Position numbers and translations under genes: made by a program. The notes beneath the pieces were generated by a model, which worked only from the letters and a program-made list of their open reading frames with translations, had not been told where the DNA came from and made no database searches. Positions 46,002-56,535 of a DNA stretch of 64,000 bases are shown here, piece by piece. The stretch is from Diospyros lotus (taxonomy: Eukaryota; Streptophyta; Magnoliopsida; Ericales; Ebenaceae). The stretch covers positions 19,428,433-19,492,432 of the forward strand of contig NC_068347.1 of the NCBI RefSeq assembly GCF_014633365.1, in the 5' to 3' direction. Within the stretch, counting starts at the first letter, position 1. Every line of letters begins with the position of its first letter.

Positions 46002-47602
46002 ATCGTTCCTTATCGATTTTCTTTGTTGATTAATTTTCAACGGACATCGACGACTGCTATCCGATGCAGTTGATTCTCGAATTTTGAAGTTGATTATGAA
46101 AATCGAAAGCAGTAGGTGAAGTACATATGACACATAATGAAAGCGGTTGAGTGTGAATTTTAGTGGTTATGACAGATCTGAGTCTGAGTCTAGAAGATAA
46201 AGCTAGTGGTTGACTCAGGGTGGTGACATTTATAGTGTTGCGGACTTTTGGAGGCGACTTTGTAGAAGGTGATCGATTGAATCTTAGAATTTGATTCTGA
46301 CTATATAAGTCACGATTGTCGGTGAGCTAGGAGCGATGCAACATCCACTTGATTTTTAGGAAGTGAAATTGAGAAATCGGATTCATAACGGCTAATCATT
46401 AGCAACTGTAGTAGACTTAGGCAACTCAGGCATGAGAGTTTAAAGGAAGTATGCGATTGAGGCAGCGGGCCTTGAGGTGACTCCATTAGTCTAGTGGTTG
46501 GTGATTGGGTAGTGACTACACTGGCAATCTTGAATTCACTTTAAGGAAGAGAAGATAACAAGAAGGAAGGCATGCATGTGAACAAGGTAGTTGATCAATC
46601 TTGGTTATCGTGATTTCGAAGGTGAAACAGGACTTGTGATTTCAATTGGGGTTCTAAATCTCATCATTGTTTGTGTAGTCAAAACAAAAGGCGAACTAGA
46701 TAGGAACATGATTTAGTAAGGCGAATTCTGGTAACTATTGCTACATACTTGGAAGCAAAGTGAGAGGTAGATTCTTAGTCGCAAATTCTAGTTCTAATAG
46801 CAGATCCATTTAGCCTCAACTATGGTTTCAATTCTATTTAAGGGAAGTAGTACCAGAGACTGTTGATTTTTGAAAATTGATTCCGATGCTTGGGTGATAG
46901 ATGACTGTCGTAGCACTAAGGTTGGAGTTCAGGAGGTGGACTTTGTTGGCAAGCTAGCCAGGCGAATTTTGATCCGTTTAGGCTATTGTCGGCCCACATG
47001 GTTAAGAGTAGTCCTCAGTTCGGACATTTGAATTTGGGAGGTGAAGCAAGGTGGAAAAAGAACTAGTTTCTTGACCTGTGACTTGTTCCGCTCATGAAAA
47101 TTCTCCCAAGAAAAGCAGTGCATGCATGAGGCCATGGGATCCTCAATTGCAGCAGAAGGATGTTGCGTTTCTAGTTGGATTCAACAAAAATCATGAGGAG
47201 TTTGGCGAGAATCATGGGACATGGGAAAAGAAAATTGATAATCAATTAAGTCAAAGGCAGAAGGAAACAAGTAGTTAGATACATGGAACGTGTGAGGAAT
47301 TTGACCATATGTTACACGAGCACTTGCAAGAGTTTGCGATGATATTGAATCAGAAGTACCACTATCACTTTCCCGCTAAGTTCTTCAATGATTATCGTGG
47401 AAGTTTTAACTGAGATGAATTCCTTAAAATGGAGAAGCCGAAAAAGAAGTCAAGATAGTGAGAAACTGATTCACTGTTGACCTCCTAGCATGTGTAGAAG
47501 GAGTATTTTAATTTAGGCAGAATTATCAAGAAGGATGATTGCAACATCAAAGATGATATTGGCGATGAATGGCATTATCCAAAGGGAATCGATAACAATC
47601 AG
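46002..47602 (+). other. Element B 5' internal region, no recognisable gene
   Basis: A 1.6-kb stretch without an open frame above about 65 codons. It is rich in GTGA/GGTGA and GATT words. 47078-47278 is open (MTCSAHENSPKKSSACMRPW...) but matches nothing I know. It could be a long leader or a decayed gag. Confidence 0.5.
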
Positions 47603-48148
47603 ATGGATAGGGTAGCATATGCAAATGGACCATCTGATATCTTTGAAAAAGAAGTTCATGTACAGGAAAATTCTAACAAACACAAAGAAAAAGGAGTTGC
47701 TGGATTATTTGCATGGAATCAGGAGGTTCTGACTAAAACTTTAGTTAATATTAAGGATGTGGGCGCTATAACTGAAGCGAACTTTTCAATGGAAACTCGG
47801 GATTCTAAAGATGAAAGAAGATTGGATAAGGAGATTGGTGTAGGCCACATTTTACAAAAGCAGGAAGATAATCATTCGAGTGATAATAAGTCTCTAAATC
47901 ATATTGGAGTTGAGAATGGCAATGCATGTAACATCTATCCGAGGCAGAGTCATGATTGTGATGGTCCACATGTAGTTGAAGAAGGTCTAATGGAACAACT
48001 AGGACTTAAAAAATCCTATATTGACTCTATAAAAACTTATCCTAAGGCTGATGCACTTAGACAGACACTCATCAAGGACTTGGACCCAAAAAAGAAGCTG
48101 GAGGTTGAGAAAAGACATTGTTTCACTAGGACTTTGGTTCTGAAGTAG
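47603..48148 (+). CDS. Element B ORF, 181 aa, unknown function
   Basis: The frame is open from MDRVAYANGPSDIF to a stop at 48146. It is acidic and lysine-rich, with no signal peptide, membrane segment or zinc motif. The C-terminal ~70 residues (CNIYPRQSHDCDGPHVVEEG, LMEQLG, KSYIDSIKTYPKAD, RQTL, DLDPKKKLEVEKRHCF) match the element A remnant in order and spacing. Two diverged copies keeping the same block suggests it was once under selection or came with the family founder. Further weaker similarity (KKEQLK-T, HK) follows to about 48290. I do not recognise the protein. It could be gag-derived or a captured plant gene piece, and the start codon is arbitrary. Confidence 0.45.
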   Translation: MDRVAYANGPSDIFEKEVHVQENSNKHKEKGVAGLFAWNQEVLTKTLVNIKDVGAITEANFSMETRDSKDERRLDKEIGVGHILQKQEDNHSSDNKSLNHIGVENGNACNIYPRQSHDCDGPHVVEEGLMEQLGLKKSYIDSIKTYPKADALRQTLIKDLDPKKKLEVEKRHCFTRTLVLK

Positions 48149-48530
48149 GCTAAGATGTCCTTGACTTCGGTTAAAGTAGGTATCAAACAATCTCTAGTGC
48201 CGGTTTTGAAAAGGAAGGAACAACTTAAGTGGACAGAATGGAAGGACTGCCATAAGGTCTGGGAGAAGATGGAAGAGGAGGTTGCTGTTGGACTACTTGT
48301 TATTGCAACTCACTAGCATAATCTCTATATAAGGACTCTCGAAGAATACACTCTACCTTGGCAGGAAAGGCAAAGCAGAAAGAACATAAAGGTGAACAGA
48401 AAGTGGCCTAGAAACAGAAAGAAAGAAAGAAAGAAGGATAAACTAGATAGAGAAGGTGGGATTGGATGAAGAGCAATGCCTACTTGTTGCAAGTTCTTGG
48501 GGATAAGAACTCTCTCAAGGAGAAGGGAAT

Positions 48531-48654
48531 CGTCATGACCCTAGGAGTAATAGAGGGGTAATATGTTAATGGGCTTATAATAGTTGTTAAGAGATATTTT
48601 AGCAATTGGTTAGAAGCACATGGGTGTTATGCATTCAGTTAGGAGCCTAATATG
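48531..48654 (+). repeat. Truncated 3' LTR of element B
   Basis: It repeats 45587-45709 with a few changes (CGTCATGACCC versus TGTCATGAACC) and stops at TATG, which is also present at the matching place in the chromovirus protease. The remaining ~275 bp of LTR are absent. Confidence 0.8.
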
Positions 48655-50901
48655 TCATATTCCAATTCCTAGAACATTACTACCGTATTATTTGATTATG
48701 TCTACGCTGGGGAATATGGAATTGGTATGTAGTGAAGTTTATAGGGATTGTAAAATTATAGTGCATGATAAAGAGTTACCAGGAAATTCGGTGGTATTGG
48801 ACATAAAGGATTTTGACCTTATTTTGGGCATGGATTGGCTATTCCAACATTATGCTAAGGTCGATTGTCGGCACCAAGTAATCCATTTTGAGTTACCTCA
48901 GCAACCAGTTATAGTATATCAAGACATCAAGCGTATGAGCTCCACGTCCATGATTTCTGTAATAAAGGCAGAGAAGTTGGTGCGATATGGATGTGAGGCA
49001 TATTTTGCTTTTGTAATGACAGATAAGAAGAATAAGACAGAATTGTCAGACATTCCAATAGTTCGAGAATTTCCATATGTATTTCCTAAAGAATTGTCGG
49101 GATTACCACTGCCAAGGGAGATTGAGTTTTCTCTAGAGTTAGTGCCAAGTACGTAGCCTATTTCCAAGGCTCCATATAGAATGGTGACTAATGAATTAAA
49201 GGAACTGAAGGTCCAGTTGCAAGAACTGATTGAGAAGGGATTTATCCGCCCAAGTGCCTCACCTTGGGGTGCTCCAGTGTTGTTTGTGAGGAAAAATGAT
49301 GGATCCATGAGACTATGCATTGACTATCGACAGTTAAATCAAGTGACATTGAAAAACAAGTACCCTCTCCCACGTGTTGATGATTTGTTAGACCGACTAT
49401 GGGAAGCCTCAGACTTTTCAAAAATTGATTTGAAATCAGGGCATCATCAAGTGAGGGTCAAAGAAGAAGATGTACAGAAGACATCATTTCATACCCGGTA
49501 TGGCCATTATGAGTTTGTGATCGTGTCATTCGAGTTGATGAACACCCAAACAGTCTTCACGGATTTGATAAACAAAGTATTCAAGGAATACTTGGATTGT
49601 TTTTTTATTGTGTTCATCAATGATATCCTTATTTACTTGCCGAGCTTGGAAAAACATGAGACCCATCTTAAGGAAGCCTTGCAAAGGCTTAGAGAAGAAC
49701 AGTTGTATGCAAAATTCAGTAAGTGTGATTTTTGGAAATTAAAGGTGGGTTTCTTAGGACATGTAGTGTCTGGTGAGGGTATTGCAGTGGACCCTAAAAA
49801 AGTAAAGGTAGTGGTTGATTGGCCCAGGCTAACTACTATGACTAGTATCCGAAGCTTTTTGGGATTAACAGGCTATTATAGGAGGTTCATTGAGGGATTC
49901 TCCAGATTATCCTTGCCTATGACTAGATTAACTAAGAAGGGAGTAAAGTTTGAGCGGAATGAGACATGCAAGAATTGATTTCAAGAGTTGAAAAATAAGC
50001 TAATAACGACTCCAGTGTTAGCTATTCCCAAGAGTGGGGAGAAGTTCACTATCTTTAGTGATGCTTCACATTCTGGATTAGGATGTGTTCTGATGCAGGA
50101 TGGGCGAGTGAATGCCTATGCCTCGAGACAGTTGAAGAAACATGAGATGAACTACCCTACACATGACTTGAAATTGGCAGCAGTGGTATTTGCACTCAAC
50201 ATAGGGAGGCATTACTTGTACGAGGAGAAGGTAGAGATTTATACAAATCATAAGAGTTTAAAGTATCTCTTCTCCCAAAAAGATTTGAATATGCAGCAAT
50301 GCAGATGGATAAAGCTTTTCAAGGACTATGATTTTGAAATTTTGTATCACTCGGGAAAGGCCAATGTGGTGGTTGATGCGCTTAGTTGTAGGGGAGTTTC
50401 CATAGTAGCTATAATGGTCCAGGAATGGACGCTATTAAGGAAGATGGGTGAGATGTCTACCTCTAGTCCTGATGAGAGGCCTATAGTGTGTTTTGCTTAC
50501 ATGAGGGTGTAGTTTGATTTGATTGAGCAGATTTGAGTTCAGCATCCACATGATGTGAAATTGGCCCAAATTTTGGTATATGTGGAACAGTTTTCCTTGG
50601 TGGGATTCAGTTAGAGGGGTGACAACCTGTTGCTATTTTAGGGGTGGATTTGTCTTCTTGATGATGCAAAGATTAGGAATGGAATCTTGTTAGAAGCTCA
50701 CAAGTCCCGTTACACTATTCATCTAGGTACGACAAAGATGTATCAAGACCTTTGATGACAGTTTTAGTGGGATGACATGAAGAGAGATGTAGCCAAATTC
50801 GTTTCGCATTGTTTGGTATGTCAGCAAGTAAAGGCAGAACATGAGAAACCAGCCGATTTGTTACAGTCTTTGCCGATCCCAGAGTGGAAATGGGATCATA
50901 T
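48651..50901 (+). pseudogene. Chromovirus protease-RT-RNase H-integrase N-terminus (older copy)
   Basis: It opens in mid-protease ([15 protein letters not shown], then [15 protein letters not shown]). RT at 49181-49980 has [20 protein letters not shown], and [11 protein letters not shown] where [11 protein letters not shown] is expected, so a catalytic aspartate has become asparagine. A TGA at 49977 separates RNase H ([32 protein letters not shown] with D to N). Integrase zinc-binding text ([30 protein letters not shown]) runs to EWKWDHI, where the younger element is inserted. One to two dozen lesions; dead. Confidence 0.9.
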
Positions 50902-51149
50902 TGTAACGACCCATTATTGGGTTTAGAATTTTAGAATGATATATTAACTTATTTTAGTTATTATATAAGTTGAGCAAATTTGATTCTTAATGTTGAAATA
51001 GATCTATGGGCTTGTATGTATGGGTTTAAATTAAATGGATGGGATAATGAGTTGGGCTTCAATTTATTTAAGGCAAATGGGCTAAGAGTTGGGCTTGGGC
51101 CTTTAAGGAAATAGAAGATGGGCCATTTATTTGGGCTTAAGCCCAATAC

Positions 51150-51475
51150 AAAAAAAAAAAAAAAAAAAAAAAAAAAAACATCCACCATCTACGCATCATT
51201 ACTTCCCAACCCCCATTTCTTTTTCTTCTTTCACCTTTTCTTTCACTTCTTCTTTATTGTTTTTCACTCCCTCTTTTACTTCTCCTTTCTTCTTTCACTC
51301 CTCCTTTTACTTCTTCTTTTTCCTTTTACTCCTACTTTCTTCTTTCACTTCTTTTTTTACACCTTCTTTTTCTTTCTCTTTATCTCCTTTTCTTCTTCTC
51401 CCTCCCGACTTCTTCTTCTTCTTCTTATTCTATTCTTCTTCTTCTTCTTCTTCTTCTTCTTCTTCTTCCTCATCT
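51150..51475 (+). repeat. Poly(A) run followed by polypyrimidine/CTT tract in LTR
   Basis: Twenty-nine A's are followed by ~290 bases almost free of G and rich in TTCTTC, including a (CTT) stretch at 51410-51470. The 3' LTR copy (58392-58718) has thirty A's. Frames across it encode only Ser/Phe/Leu runs and are not genes. Confidence 0.9.
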
Positions 51476-51909
51476 AATACGCATTCTTTTTCTTCTCTAC
51501 TGCTTCTATTCTGTTAAATTTTCTGTGGCAATTGGAGCTTCTGTGCGGGTGCTTCATCTTGATTTATTCATCCTCAGGCAAGTATCCTTTCTTCTTCTTC
51601 TTTTATTTTTCTCCCCTTCCATGTGTAGCATCTCTATTAAATTTTTTCTATCTACATAGTATAAAATTCCTAAATATTGTGAGTCTATTTGATGTCTCAA
51701 AAGGGGTTTGATTCACCCCAATATTATTCTGTGAATGGCATTTTTCACCTCCATTATGATGGGAGTTTGTTCACCTTCATTGCTCATTGTAGTGTATTTA
51801 TTGGTATATCTTATATGTGAATGATGTCTGGATAATTAATGTCTATACCCGAATGTCCCATGAAATTGTGGAAAAATATCAAGTTAATGTGTGAAAAAAT
51901 TCGGATGCT

Positions 51910-52270
51910 ACAGTACCATATAGTACCTATACAGTATCTCAATACAGTACCTATACAGTATCTCAATACAGTACCATACAGTACCTATACAGTATCTCAA
52001 TATAGTACCTATACAGTATCTTGATACAGTACCTATACAGTATCTCAATACAGTACCATACAGTACCTATATAGTATCTCAATACAGTATCTCGATACAG
52101 TATCATACAGTACCTATACAGTATCTCGATACAGTACCATACAGTACCTATACAGTATCTCGATACAATACCATATAGTATCTCGTTATAGTATGATACC
52201 GTATTCGTACAGTATACATACAGTATCTTGCTACAGTACCATACCGTATCCGTATAGTACCCCGCTACAG
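51910..52270 (+). repeat. TACAGTATC/TACAGTACC minisatellite in the 5' LTR
   Basis: An array of TACAGTA(C/T)C units alternates with CTATACAGTATCTCRA spacers over ~360 bp. The matching region of the 3' LTR (59153-59480) is 34 bp shorter, so one unit group was gained or lost after insertion or during reverse transcription. Confidence 0.9.
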
Positions 52271-52818
52271 TACCCATCCGAAAATTTTTATTAATATTAA
52301 TTAAACATTTACTTAATGTATTAGAGCGATTGTATGGGGGAAAAATAACAATTTTTGCCATAACATTCTTCAATGGTATTAAATGTATATTGAGAACGAG
52401 AATTTAAATTTTACATTGCTGGTAAATGCATACATGATGCATACATGTACATGATGCTCATATATATATGTTCTTAGCGCACTTATTATTTTGCGCGGAA
52501 ATAAAGGGTACCCTAGGAGCGCCTGACGTGGGACGAGGTGGCCATAGCCCGGCAGGTTGTGCTCGATACGTTATGTGTTGATTTACTGATATGATGATTA
52601 ACGCATATTTTGCATCGTGGCTTATGAGCCTATGGGATTTATACTTATGATGTATGCACTTGTATGATTATACATGAACAAAAATTTGAAATTTATAATT
52701 CTATGAGATATGATTTCCGACTCATATAATTGAATATTGATATGAAGTCGTTGTACACTCCTCTCGGTGTCATCATGATTTCTCTTTCTTCATACTGCTC
52801 CTTTGTACTAGAACTTGC

Positions 52819-52834
52819 TGAGCCTTGTGGCTCA
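52819..52834 (+). other. Hairpin in the 5' LTR of the young element
   Basis: TGAGCC (52819-52824), loop TTGT, GGCTCA (52829-52834), about 25 bases before ATTCCAGGTAAAG. The same 16 bases are at 60028-60043 in the 3' LTR. Confidence 0.65.
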
Positions 52835-53202
52835 CTTGATCTTCTTATGCCATTCCAGGTAAAGGTAAAGCAATCATTAAGGGCGAGTCCAGTGGGACTA
52901 CAACCCAAGGGTAGTGGTGTACAGAGGCACTCAACTCGGAGATCCTAGTTGCGTTTTGGTGAGGTAGATTGATGAGATTTTAAATTGTTGTTTTACATTA
53001 GAGCCTCATATTCGGTTTGTATGGCCTAAGAGCCTAGATGTATCAACATTGGTTTGTAACGAAAGTTATTGATATTCCGCTGCGTGAAAATAGATAAATG
53101 TGTGTGTTTATTATGAGGTATTGTTCTATATCATCCTTGTGATGACCTCCTTTCGAATGTCCTATGCTAGCGGGCACATTCGGGAGTGGGCCCTTACAGT
53201 TT

Positions 53203-53215
53203 TGGTATCAGAGAG
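53203..53215 (+). other. Primer binding site of the young Tekay-like element
   Basis: TGGTATCAGAGAG lies four bases after the LTR and matches the initiator-Met type PBS except near its end. Confidence 0.85.
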
Positions 53216-53341
53216 ATTAGGTATAGGAGTGAGGAGAGTCTCTGTACACTTAGGATTGGTGGGTAGAGTAGATGTGTGTTTAGTAGTCTAGTGAGACTAA
53301 GTTAAGATGGAGTACTAAAAGGTCTTTTGGTTGTACAGGAA

Positions 53342-54382
53342 ATGAGTGGACGTCGAGGAAGGCAGCCGACACGTGCCCAAGGCAACCGGGCAATTCTTGC
53401 TCCAAGTCCTGATCCCATTCCGGAGCCTGCACCTGTATCTAACCCTACACCACCCCCAGCATCGCCTACTCCTACAGATTCAGTGGCAGAGTTGCGCCAA
53501 GAGGTTAGTGAGTTGAGGGGCACGATGGCTTCCATGTTGAGGCATTTCGAGGAATTCATGGCCCATCAGGGCAGGCCAGGACAGGCGCCGCCGGTAGCAG
53601 GGAATGAGCCAGTCTTACAAGAAAATGTTAGTGGTCAGACGTCGAACCCAGTGCAGCAGGAGGTTGAGCCTCAGGGTATGGATGGTAATGCTGGCAGTCA
53701 GTTGGTGAGGAACTTCATGGCACTCAGGCCATCGGAATTCAGAGGGGGAAATGACGTTCTGGTTGCAGAAGAGTGGCTGATGGCAATAGAGAAACATCTG
53801 CGGACCATAGGATGCACTGATGCACAGAAGGTACAGCTGGCCACATACCTACTTCGGGGAGCAGCTGAGAGATGGTGGGAGACAGCCAGACTGCGATTCA
53901 GGAACAGGGAGCCATCTTGGGCTGAATTTAGGGAGCTCTTCAACGCCAATTATTTTCCCGCCTGGGTTCGTAGCCAGAAGACATACGAGTTCATCGAGTT
54001 GACCCAGGGCAACATGTCAGTGGCTCAGTATGAGGAGGAGTTCACCTCCCTAGCACGCTTTGCCCCCGAGTTAGTAGACACTGATAAGAAGAAAGCGACC
54101 AAGTTCTTGAGAGGGTTGCGAGTGGAGATTCGATTTCAGCTGGCAGGTGCGCAGTTCACTGACTATTCTACACTGGTACATCGGGCATACATCATTGAGA
54201 GGGAGAGGAGCGAGCTGAGAGCAGCCCTGACAGCTACTAGGGGGTCAGGCTCAGCCCAGGGACAGGGCAATGACAGGAAGAGGAAGGGTGCACCAGGGCC
54301 TTCGAGAGGCACGCCAACATCCCCCCATGCAAGACATGTGGAAAGAGGCATCGTGACCCATGCCGCTATGACAGAGGGGTGA
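53342..54382 (+). CDS. Chromovirus Gag (capsid part), broken before the zinc knuckles
   Basis: The start [10 protein letters not shown] fits family gag starts; an upstream in-frame ATG at 53327 is possible. A Pro-rich N-terminus and coiled coil ([19 protein letters not shown]) are followed by the retrotransposon gag domain at about residues 115-270 ([38 protein letters not shown], FFxAxYFPxxV-like, ARFAPELV). A basic linker ends it. The frame then stops at 54380. The peptide [13 protein letters not shown] needed to reach the knuckles lies in the +1 frame, after a CCCCCC run at 54321-54326. Loss of one C there explains the shift. Gag would form cytoplasmic particles around the RNA. Confidence 0.9.
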   Translation: MSGRRGRQPTRAQGNRAILAPSPDPIPEPAPVSNPTPPPASPTPTDSVAELRQEVSELRGTMASMLRHFEEFMAHQGRPGQAPPVAGNEPVLQENVSGQTSNPVQQEVEPQGMDGNAGSQLVRNFMALRPSEFRGGNDVLVAEEWLMAIEKHLRTIGCTDAQKVQLATYLLRGAAERWWETARLRFRNREPSWAEFRELFNANYFPAWVRSQKTYEFIELTQGNMSVAQYEEEFTSLARFAPELVDTDKKKATKFLRGLRVEIRFQLAGAQFTDYSTLVHRAYIIERERSELRAALTATRGSGSAQGQGNDRKRKGAPGPSRGTPTSPHARHVERGIVTHAAMTEG

Positions 54383-56535
54383 CATGTTACACTTGTGGTC
54401 AGGCGGGGCACGTACAGAGGGACTGCCCTCAGGGGTCAGGTAGAGCAAGCAGCCAGGAGGTGACATGTTTTAAATGTGGGCGCAAGGGCCATAAGGCCAA
54501 CGTTTGTTCAGTGCCACCCCAGCGAGGAGGCCAAAGGCCGGGGTATCAGAGTGATAGATCTGGGCAGAGGCAGTCAGTGCCTAGACTTCAGGGGATGGCA
54601 CCATCATTGGCACTACCATCAGGACAGAGCACCGCAGATGCTGATAGACCCCACATCCAGGGGCGAGTGTTCGCCTTGACTACAGCTGAAGCAGAGCAAG
54701 GGAAGGACACAGTGCAAGGTATCTTATCCTTATATGATATTGATGTTTGTGTTTTATTTGATACGGGATCCACACACTCTTTTGTTGCACCTCGGGTGGT
54801 ATGTCATATTCCAATTTCCAGTACATTGTTACCATATTATTTGATTGTAACTACTCCGGGAGATACGAAAATGGTGGGTAGTGAGGTGTATAGGGATTGT
54901 AAAATCATAGTGCACGATAAGGAGTTTCCGGGGAATTTGGTGGTGCTAGACATAAAAGATTTTGATCTTATTTTGGGCATGGACTGGCTATCCCAACACT
55001 ATGCTAAGGTTGATTGTCGGCACAAGGTAATTCATTTTGAGTTGCCTCATCAGCCAATTGTTGTGTATAGAGGCATTAAACCAATGAGCTCCACACCCTT
55101 GATTTCGGTGATGAAGGCGGAGAAATTAATGCGACATGGTTGCGAGGCATATTTGGCTTTAGTGACGACTGGTAATGAGGACAAGATGGAATTGCCAGAT
55201 ATTCCGGTGGTCTGTGAATTTCCCGATGTATTTCCTAAAGAGTTGCCAGGATTGCCGCCATCGAGGGAGGTTGAGTTCTCTATTGACTTAGTACCAGGTA
55301 CGCAGCCAGTTTCTAGGGCTCCTTACAGAATGGCTCCAAATGAATTGAAAGAGCTAAAGGTGCAGTTGGAGGAATTGATTGAGAAGGGATTCATCCGCCC
55401 GAGTGCCTCATCTTGGGGTGCTCTAGTTTTATTCGTGAGGAAGAAGGATGGATCCATGAGATTATGCATTGACTACCGGCAGTTGAATCAGGTGACGTTG
55501 AAGAACAAGTATCCCCTCCCCCGTGTTGATGACTTGTTGGACCAGTTACGTGGAGCATCCGTCTTTTCGAAGATTGACTTGAGGTCTGGATACCATCAGG
55601 TGAGGGTCAGAGAAGAAGATGTAAAGAAGACTGCTTTTCGCACTAGGTACGGCCATTACGAGTTTGTGGTCATGCCATTTGGGTTGACTAATGCCCCGAC
55701 AGTCTTCATGGATTTGATGAACAGGGTGTTTAGAGAGTATTTGGATAGCTTTGTTATAGTGTTCATTGATGACATACTCATCTACTCGCCGAGTTTGGAG
55801 AACCATGAGACCCACCTTAGGCTGGCATTGCAGAGGCTGAGGGAGAAGCAGTTGTATGCCAAGTTCAGTAAGTGTGATTTTTGGCAGCGACAGGTTGGCT
55901 TCTTGGGACACGTAGTATCTGGTGAGGGTATTTCAGTAGACCCTGAAAAAGTGAAGGCAGTGATTGAGTGGCCACAACCGACTACAGTGACCGGCATCAG
56001 GAGCTTTTTGGGGCTAGCAGGTTACTACAGAAGATTCATTGAGGGTTTCTCTAGGCTTTCATCTCCTATGACAAAGTTGACTCGGAAGGGAGTCAAGTAC
56101 GAATGGAACGAGGCTTGTGAGCGTAGCTTTGAGGAGTTGAAGAAGAGGCTAACCTCAGCACCAGTATTGGCTATTCCTAGGAGTGGAGAGACATTTTCCA
56201 TCTTCAGTGATGCGTCACACTCAGGTCTCGGATGTGTATTGATGCAGGATGGACGAGTGAATGCCTATGCCTCGAGACAATTGAAGAAACATGAGGTGAA
56301 CTACCCTACCCATGACTTGGAGTTAGCGGCAGTAGTGTTTGCTCTCAAGATTTGGAGGCATTACCTTTATGGAGAGAAGGTGGAGATTTATACTGACCAT
56401 AAAAGTTTAAAGTACCTTTTCTCCCAGAAGGAGTTGAACATGAGGCAACGTAGGTGGATGGAGCTTTTGAAGGAGACTATGATTGTGAGATCTTGTACCA
56501 TCCGGGGAAGGCCAACGTGGTGGCCGACGCATTGA
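54379..56535 (+). CDS. Chromovirus zinc knuckles, protease, RT and RNase H
   Basis: Residues 3-16 and 30-43 are two CCHC knuckles ([28 protein letters not shown]). The protease has catalytic DTGS at 128-131. RT runs about 300-490 with [26 protein letters not shown] and the active site FIDDILIYS near 460. RNase H has FSDASHSG near 608 and [29 protein letters not shown]. The frame ends in unrelated residues after MELLKE, where a GA duplication near 56470 shifts it away from the integrase frame. The overlap with the preceding frame by four bases is a result of the first frameshift, not a natural junction. All catalytic residues are intact. Confidence 0.93.
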   Translation: MTCYTCGQAGHVQRDCPQGSGRASSQEVTCFKCGRKGHKANVCSVPPQRGGQRPGYQSDRSGQRQSVPRLQGMAPSLALPSGQSTADADRPHIQGRVFALTTAEAEQGKDTVQGILSLYDIDVCVLFDTGSTHSFVAPRVVCHIPISSTLLPYYLIVTTPGDTKMVGSEVYRDCKIIVHDKEFPGNLVVLDIKDFDLILGMDWLSQHYAKVDCRHKVIHFELPHQPIVVYRGIKPMSSTPLISVMKAEKLMRHGCEAYLALVTTGNEDKMELPDIPVVCEFPDVFPKELPGLPPSREVEFSIDLVPGTQPVSRAPYRMAPNELKELKVQLEELIEKGFIRPSASSWGALVLFVRKKDGSMRLCIDYRQLNQVTLKNKYPLPRVDDLLDQLRGASVFSKIDLRSGYHQVRVREEDVKKTAFRTRYGHYEFVVMPFGLTNAPTVFMDLMNRVFREYLDSFVIVFIDDILIYSPSLENHETHLRLALQRLREKQLYAKFSKCDFWQRQVGFLGHVVSGEGISVDPEKVKAVIEWPQPTTVTGIRSFLGLAGYYRRFIEGFSRLSSPMTKLTRKGVKYEWNEACERSFEELKKRLTSAPVLAIPRSGETFSIFSDASHSGLGCVLMQDGRVNAYASRQLKKHEVNYPTHDLELAAVVFALKIWRHYLYGEKVEIYTDHKSLKYLFSQKELNMRQRRWMELLKETMIVRSCTIRGRPTWWPTH

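Larger units (their letters stand above)
45587..48654 (+). mobile_element. Small non-autonomous LTR retrotransposon (element B), 3' LTR truncated
   Basis: The 5' LTR (45587-45986, 400 bp; TGTCATGAACC to GGTACACAACA) is followed by a perfect initiator-Met PBS, a 2.5-kb interior, a purine tract and the first ~124 bp of the 3' LTR (from 48531, TG changed to CG). At 48651-48654 the sequence switches to chromovirus protease. The interior has no polymerase genes and shares a coding block with element A. The LTR termini and layout match element A, so these are two members of one family. Confidence 0.8.
50902..53198 (+). repeat. 5' LTR of the young Tekay-like element
   Basis: In order it holds TGTAACGACCC, a 29-base A run (51150-51178), a ~290-bp C/T-rich tract with CTT repeats (51180-51475), a TACAGTATC array (51910-52270), a hairpin (52819-52834), a splice-donor-like CCAG|GTAAAG at 52857, and GGGCCCTTACA. 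Confidence 0.95.

Noticed and set aside
51118..51517. Ser/Phe/Leu-rich frames of about 120 codons resembling membrane proteins
   Set aside because: Direct translation of the CTT/pyrimidine tract in the LTR; duplicated with the other LTR at 58360-58902.
51910..52270. Possible CRISPR-like array
   Set aside because: Units are short, contiguous and without unique spacers, in a plant LTR; it is a minisatellite.
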